Shown piece after piece: positions 31,791-35,640 of a DNA stretch of 35,640 nucleotides (position 1 is its first letter; each line of letters starts with the position of its first letter). The translations under genes were made by a program, and so were the position numbers. The stretch spans positions 1 to 35,640 of the forward strand of contig CAJTVK010000034.1 of assembly GCA_910579645.1 (NCBI GenBank). The letters are read 5' to 3'. The notes beneath the pieces are model-generated. The model was not told the DNA's origin and ran no database searches. It was given only the letters and a program-made list of their open reading frames with translations. This stretch comes from an uncultured Lachnospiraceae bacterium. Lineage in GTDB: Bacteria > Bacillota > Clostridia > Lachnospirales > Lachnospiraceae.

Positions 31791-33476
31791 ATGGCCAAGA
31801 TGATGAAATTTAAAGATTTACCCTATGAAAGGGTAGTGTATGAGGATGCCGAGAAAGATTACCGTCAGCTTATGGAAGACTTTAAGGCGGCAAAGAACGG
31901 AGAGGAACAGTTTGAAGTGCATAAAAAATATTATGCACTGAGCAATAAGACAGCTACGATGATGACGATTGCGAAAATCCGTTATGATATTGACACTACA
32001 GATGAATTTTACAGCAAAGAAAATGATTATTATGATGAGATAGAGCCGAAATTGGCTAATCTCACTGTGGAATATAAGAAAGCTTTGTATGAGTCCCCTT
32101 ACCGGGAATACTTAGAGGGTAAAATCGGAAAAGTTGCATTTAAAAATATGGAATTGGAACTGAAGTCTTTTGACGAGAAACTGATTCCGCTTATGCAGGA
32201 GGAAAATGCCCTTAAGACAAAATATGATAAGATCATTGCAGGAGCGGAAATTGAATGGGAAGGGGAGACGTTGAACCTTTCTTTGCTGCGCCCTTACCTG
32301 ACAAGCAATGACAGGAATGTGAGAAGAAAGGCTTATGAGAAATACAGTGCATTCTTTCAGTCATGGGCAGGCGAACTGGACGAGATATTTGACAAGCTGG
32401 TAAAGAACCGGACAGAGCAGGCAAAGCAGATGGGATATGAGAATTATATCGAATTGGGATATTACCGGATGAACCGCAACTGCTATGACCAGAATATGGT
32501 AGAAAATTACAGAAAACAGGTAAAGGAGTATTTTGTTCCTTTTGCAGAGAAAATGCATGAAAGAAGACGGCAGAGATTAGGCTTGGAGAAGCTGTCCTAT
32601 ATTGATGAAAGCGTGTATTTCCCTAACGGAAATCCTGCACCCATCGGCACGCCGGAGGAAATTGTGGGAGAAGGGCAGAAAATGTATTCGGAAATGTCTC
32701 CGGAGACAAAGGAATTTTTCGATTTCATGATGGAAAACGAACTGTTTGACGTGCTGGGCAGGAAGACGAAGAAAGCGGGAGGGTATATGACAACCTTGCC
32801 GGAATATGGAGCACCGTTTATTTTTGCGAATTTCAACGGCACCAGCGGCGACGTGGATGTGATTACCCATGAATGCGGCCATGCGTTCCAAGGATATCTG
32901 GCGGCAAAGGATCCGATACAGGAACATTGGGATATTACGATGGAAACGGCGGAAATTCATTCCATGTCCATGGAATTTTTTACGGGAAAGTGGTTTGAGA
33001 AGTTTTTCGGTGACAGGGCAGAGGATTTCAGGATGATGCAGTTGGAGGATGCGGCAATTTTCATTCCTTACGGCTGTATGGTGGATGAGTTCCAGCATAT
33101 TGTTTATGCCAATCCGGCTCTGACGCCGGAAGAAAGACGGCAGGAATGGATGAAGTTGGAGAAGGTATACCGGCCTCATATGGATTATGAAGGGGATTCG
33201 TTCTTTGGGCAAGGAGGATTCTGGCAGAAACAGCATCATATTTACCGTTATCCGTTCTACTATATTGATTACTGCCTTGCACAGACTTGTGCGTTTGAAT
33301 ATAAGGTAATGATGGATGAGGATTATGAAAAGGCTTGGCAGAGTTACCTGAAATTATGCAGGCTGTCCGCATCGGGCTTTTATACGGATATGCTGAAAGA
33401 AGTCGGGTTGGAAAGTCCTTTTGAGGATGGATGCTTGGAAAATATTGTTTCAAAATTAGAGAAAAAACTGAGTTGA
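31791..33476 (+). CDS. M3-family oligoendopeptidase
   Basis: A 561-residue cytosolic zinc metallopeptidase of family M3, which degrades short peptides. The zinc motif is ITHECGHAFQ (His360, Glu361, His364), followed by the third-ligand region ETAEIHSMSMEF about 25 residues on. The C-terminal YYIDYCLAQTCAFEY segment is typical for the group. Helical N-terminal lobes fill residues 1-330. ATG 31791 has AAAGGAAAGGGA just upstream. The protein is shorter than classical PepF (about 600 residues) and matches the M3 oligoendopeptidase subgroup usual in Clostridia. It has no signal peptide. The gene ends before a convergent terminator. Confidence 0.93.
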   Translation: MAKMMKFKDLPYERVVYEDAEKDYRQLMEDFKAAKNGEEQFEVHKKYYALSNKTATMMTIAKIRYDIDTTDEFYSKENDYYDEIEPKLANLTVEYKKALYESPYREYLEGKIGKVAFKNMELELKSFDEKLIPLMQEENALKTKYDKIIAGAEIEWEGETLNLSLLRPYLTSNDRNVRRKAYEKYSAFFQSWAGELDEIFDKLVKNRTEQAKQMGYENYIELGYYRMNRNCYDQNMVENYRKQVKEYFVPFAEKMHERRRQRLGLEKLSYIDESVYFPNGNPAPIGTPEEIVGEGQKMYSEMSPETKEFFDFMMENELFDVLGRKTKKAGGYMTTLPEYGAPFIFANFNGTSGDVDVITHECGHAFQGYLAAKDPIQEHWDITMETAEIHSMSMEFFTGKWFEKFFGDRAEDFRMMQLEDAAIFIPYGCMVDEFQHIVYANPALTPEERRQEWMKLEKVYRPHMDYEGDSFFGQGGFWQKQHHIYRYPFYYIDYCLAQTCAFEYKVMMDEDYEKAWQSYLKLCRLSASGFYTDMLKEVGLESPFEDGCLENIVSKLEKKLS

Positions 33477-33487
33477 CCTCACTGTAA

Positions 33488-33505
33488 ACACGCTCCGGAG
33501 CGTGT
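33488..33505. repeat. 18-base perfect palindrome
   Basis: ACACGCTCCGGAGCGTGT lies 11 bases after the M3 peptidase stop. It can fold as a hairpin with a CCGG turn, but no T-run follows. It may be part of the 3' end processing of the M3 transcript or an operator-like site. Confidence 0.45.
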
Positions 33506-33554
33506 GCTGATTACTTCAGGATTCATGCAATGAGGCATTAGGAATTGCTTCATG

Positions 33555-35483
33555 CTAATATCCCCTGCCGTATAAGGCAGGGGATAATTTTTCGGACTGA
33601 GCCTGCGTAAGGTGTGAGACAGGCATTTCCAATTGCAATTTTAAATTCGTAAAGTCCGCAGGGCCGTTTTCCAGATAAAATTGGTGGAAACGGTAGTCGC
33701 TGTAGGCATCTCCCCAAATTTTCATGGCTTCCTGCTTTAAAGCCAATATTTCCAGATAGCCAAGATAATATTTTAGGTAGGTGGCAGGCTCTTCCACAAT
33801 ATATTCATAAATGGAACGTGTGGTGGCCGGCATGGAAATGCCTACGGAGGACAGCATTTTATGTACCTCGCTGTAACCTGCACCTTCGTAATGGACGGCA
33901 ATATCAATGAGGGAATAGAGGCAAAGCTGAATCTGCCGGTCCAGCTTGTAGACCTCATATAATATTTCCGCTTCCGGTAAATCCTCTTTCATAAGCGATT
34001 TGGCATAGTCATAGGATTCCAGTTCCACATACATGGCCCAGCCTTCCACATAACCGCCGTAATTCAGAAGGGAACGGAGCAGATTCGCACCTGTTTTCCT
34101 GAAATAGAGCTGACTGTACACAGTCTGGTACAAATGACCGGGATAGCCCTCATGAGCCAGAGTGGTATAGAGTTCGATGCCGTGAGGATTATTTTGCCGG
34201 TTGATATAGATGACATTTTCATGGATATCGTCCATGGGGGGTGTGAGGTAAAAGGCCGGGCTGCAATATTCCTCCAGGTTTTCGGAAATATATTTTATGG
34301 TGCAGACAGGCATCTCGCCGCTGTCCGCTTCGGGTTCGGAAAACGTTTCTCCTGCTTGAAGCACTTCCTTTAAATCGGGAAATTGGCCGGACATGACTTG
34401 CTGAAGGTTTTGAAGCATATCCGAGGGTTTGGTGTATGCAAAAGCGTCGGCAGAGGAACCCGGCAAGGAAGCCAGCCCGGGATTTTTCCGCAAAAGGGCG
34501 GTAAGGGATTCCAGATTGTCATTGAAATCCCGGAACAGCATCATTTTAATATCATCAATATCCCGGTAGGAGCCGGTGTTGGAATGTATCAGGTACAGAT
34601 AGTACTTTCTGCCCTCCGGGTAATGGAAAAGACCGTTTTCGTTTGTGCCGCTTCCTTTTAAAAGTAGCAGTTCATCTCCGATTTTCCGGTAGGCGGGAAG
34701 CATTACGGTGGTAAGAAGACGGGAATTCTCTGACAGATAGCCGGTTTTTTCTTCTTCCGTGATAAGTCCGTCCCGAAGCAATGGCTCCAGCCGCTCTTCG
34801 AAGGTGGTGTTCAGAAAATGCTTTTCCGATTCCAGCAGGGAAGAATCCATGATAGTGTCGCATTGCCGGATTACTTTATCTACAGAGTAGTCAGGCATGA
34901 ATAAGCCAAGGGCCGACTGGTCTTTCAGATAATCGGCAATTCCTTCAAAATAAGTGTCGGTCTGCTCCAACAGGGAGAGGTAGTCCTCTACATCCTGTTT
35001 GGTGCGGAACGTATACTCTGCCAATAAAATAGGAAGCTGGGACTGTGCACCCGAGGAGGGGGAGAGGGGATTGGAATAGTAGTACATTTCCATTCCCTCC
35101 TTTTCACATTCCAAATAGGGCAGCAGCAGGCGGTAGGTGTAGGCATCGCCGTCCTTCAGCTTTTTTTCGTTCAGCCCATGTAGAAAGTCCAGGGAAGCGT
35201 TCAGTTCTTCCTTGGCGTTCTCGGTCCTTTCTTTGGAATAGGAAGGGAGGACCGGGGTATAAGTATCTAAACCGTAGTTGGCGGGAAACGCTACAGTATA
35301 ATGCATGTTCAAAGTATTGCCGGTCAGTTCGGAAAGAAAGAATTCGTCACAGAAATCCTGAAAAGCCCGGGCATCCCTGCCGGCAAAAAACAGAACTGTG
35401 CCGGAAAGAAGGATAAAGCACAGGGCGGAACATAAAACAGCCTTGCGCTTGGTGGAAAGAGTCGGGAAATTAAATTTTTTCAC
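33555..35483 (-). CDS. Membrane-anchored DUF885 family metallopeptidase
   Basis: A 642-residue protein with a basic start, one N-terminal membrane helix (about 14-34) and a large extracellular domain of the DUF885 family, thought to be zinc metallopeptidases. The motif HEGYPGH (His444, Glu445, His450) and the following YGGYVEGWAMYVELE segment, with the putative third ligand, are visible. It may be a lipid-independent membrane anchor because no lipobox cysteine is seen. The start is GTG at 35483 with AGGT 8 bases upstream on the minus strand. A TATACT at 35515-35510 (minus) could be its -10. The last codons overlap the hairpin terminator of the convergent M3 peptidase gene. Pairing of two peptidase genes tail to tail may be coincidence. 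Confidence 0.88.
   Translation of the reverse strand: MKKFNFPTLSTKRKAVLCSALCFILLSGTVLFFAGRDARAFQDFCDEFFLSELTGNTLNMHYTVAFPANYGLDTYTPVLPSYSKERTENAKEELNASLDFLHGLNEKKLKDGDAYTYRLLLPYLECEKEGMEMYYYSNPLSPSSGAQSQLPILLAEYTFRTKQDVEDYLSLLEQTDTYFEGIADYLKDQSALGLFMPDYSVDKVIRQCDTIMDSSLLESEKHFLNTTFEERLEPLLRDGLITEEEKTGYLSENSRLLTTVMLPAYRKIGDELLLLKGSGTNENGLFHYPEGRKYYLYLIHSNTGSYRDIDDIKMMLFRDFNDNLESLTALLRKNPGLASLPGSSADAFAYTKPSDMLQNLQQVMSGQFPDLKEVLQAGETFSEPEADSGEMPVCTIKYISENLEEYCSPAFYLTPPMDDIHENVIYINRQNNPHGIELYTTLAHEGYPGHLYQTVYSQLYFRKTGANLLRSLLNYGGYVEGWAMYVELESYDYAKSLMKEDLPEAEILYEVYKLDRQIQLCLYSLIDIAVHYEGAGYSEVHKMLSSVGISMPATTRSIYEYIVEEPATYLKYYLGYLEILALKQEAMKIWGDAYSDYRFHQFYLENGPADFTNLKLQLEMPVSHLTQAQSEKLSPALYGRGY
33559..33592 (+). 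terminator. Rho-independent terminator of the M3 peptidase gene
   Basis: TATCCCCTGCC (33559-33569) pairs perfectly with GGCAGGGGATA (33576-33586) around six bases, followed by A and TTTTT (33588-33592). It lies within the last codons of the minus-strand DUF885 gene, so the hairpin is translated on the other strand. Confidence 0.9.
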
Positions 35484-35640
35484 TGGAGTTACCTGATGCT
35501 GTTTTTTCCAGTATATGTGCGGCAGGCAGGAAAAATGACAGCACGGAAATCAATTGGGGGTTTTATGATTGCCAGCTGCCAGACCCGGGAGCCTACGGAC
35601 AGCCGGTGCCATGGGGCAAGAAAGCCGGCCTGCGCACAGA
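35484..35640. other. Upstream region of the DUF885 gene, window end
   Basis: This 157-base stretch contains the ribosome site and a possible -10 for the minus-strand gene. I see no other supported feature; the end of a neighbouring gene cannot be identified from what is present. Confidence 0.3.

Overview
The window looks like a chromosomal segment of an anaerobic, spore-forming Clostridia, most likely a gut Lachnospiraceae. The reasons are a spmB sporulation gene, strong AGGAGG-type ribosome sites, pentose and beta-galactoside genes, a bacteriohemerythrin, and several conserved-hypothetical families I associate with that group. No rRNA, tRNA, insertion sequence, integrase or CRISPR array was seen. 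Genus-level placement is inference.

Layout. Positions 1-4091 hold a small unknown gene, spmB, and a two-subunit GH2 beta-galactosidase (lacL/lacM) whose genes overlap by 17 bases. Positions 4212-6129 hold an 18-bp tandem repeat and an ABC-class ATPase with an RGG-rich linker. A bacteriohemerythrin (minus strand) and a membrane-anchored Mrr-like nuclease follow. At 7521-9988 a promoter drives a FGGY sugar kinase and AraD, a pentose-phosphate entry module. A GNAT acetyltransferase and a membrane-anchored DUF4015-type glycosidase with 39-bp repeats come next. Positions 12674-15770 are an ECF sigma-factor operon with a TGAAAC-N17-CGTA promoter and three overlapping genes of unknown function.

The main interest is 15878-30737. 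A sigma-A-type promoter, a short cysteine-containing leader ORF and a weak hairpin/T-run precede a tightly packed operon of nine genes: (A) an unknown protein, (B) an Hsp70/actin-fold ATPase, (C) a long coiled-coil protein with a possibly GrpE-like C-terminus, (D) a NrdG-like radical-SAM protein, (E, F) two helical/coiled-coil proteins, (G) a tandem AAA+ ATPase, (H) a MotA/TolQ/ExbB-type channel subunit with a very long hendecad-repeat tail, and (I) a MotB/OmpA-type peptidoglycan-anchoring partner. H and I resemble the ZorA/ZorB ion-driven motor of Zorya anti-phage systems, but I see no ZorC, ZorD, ZorE or other canonical Zorya effector. Instead the motor sits with a chaperone-like ATPase, an unfoldase-like AAA protein and a radical-SAM enzyme. 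I read this as an envelope-anchored, ion-powered, multi-ATPase machine that may be an undescribed defence or envelope-stress system. The function is inference.

Downstream are a 29-bp-arm inverted repeat, a promoter with a possible self-operator, a folded interspersed-repeat-like element, a FabT-like MarR regulator, an M3 oligoendopeptidase, a terminator shared by convergent genes, and a membrane-anchored DUF885 metallopeptidase on the minus strand.
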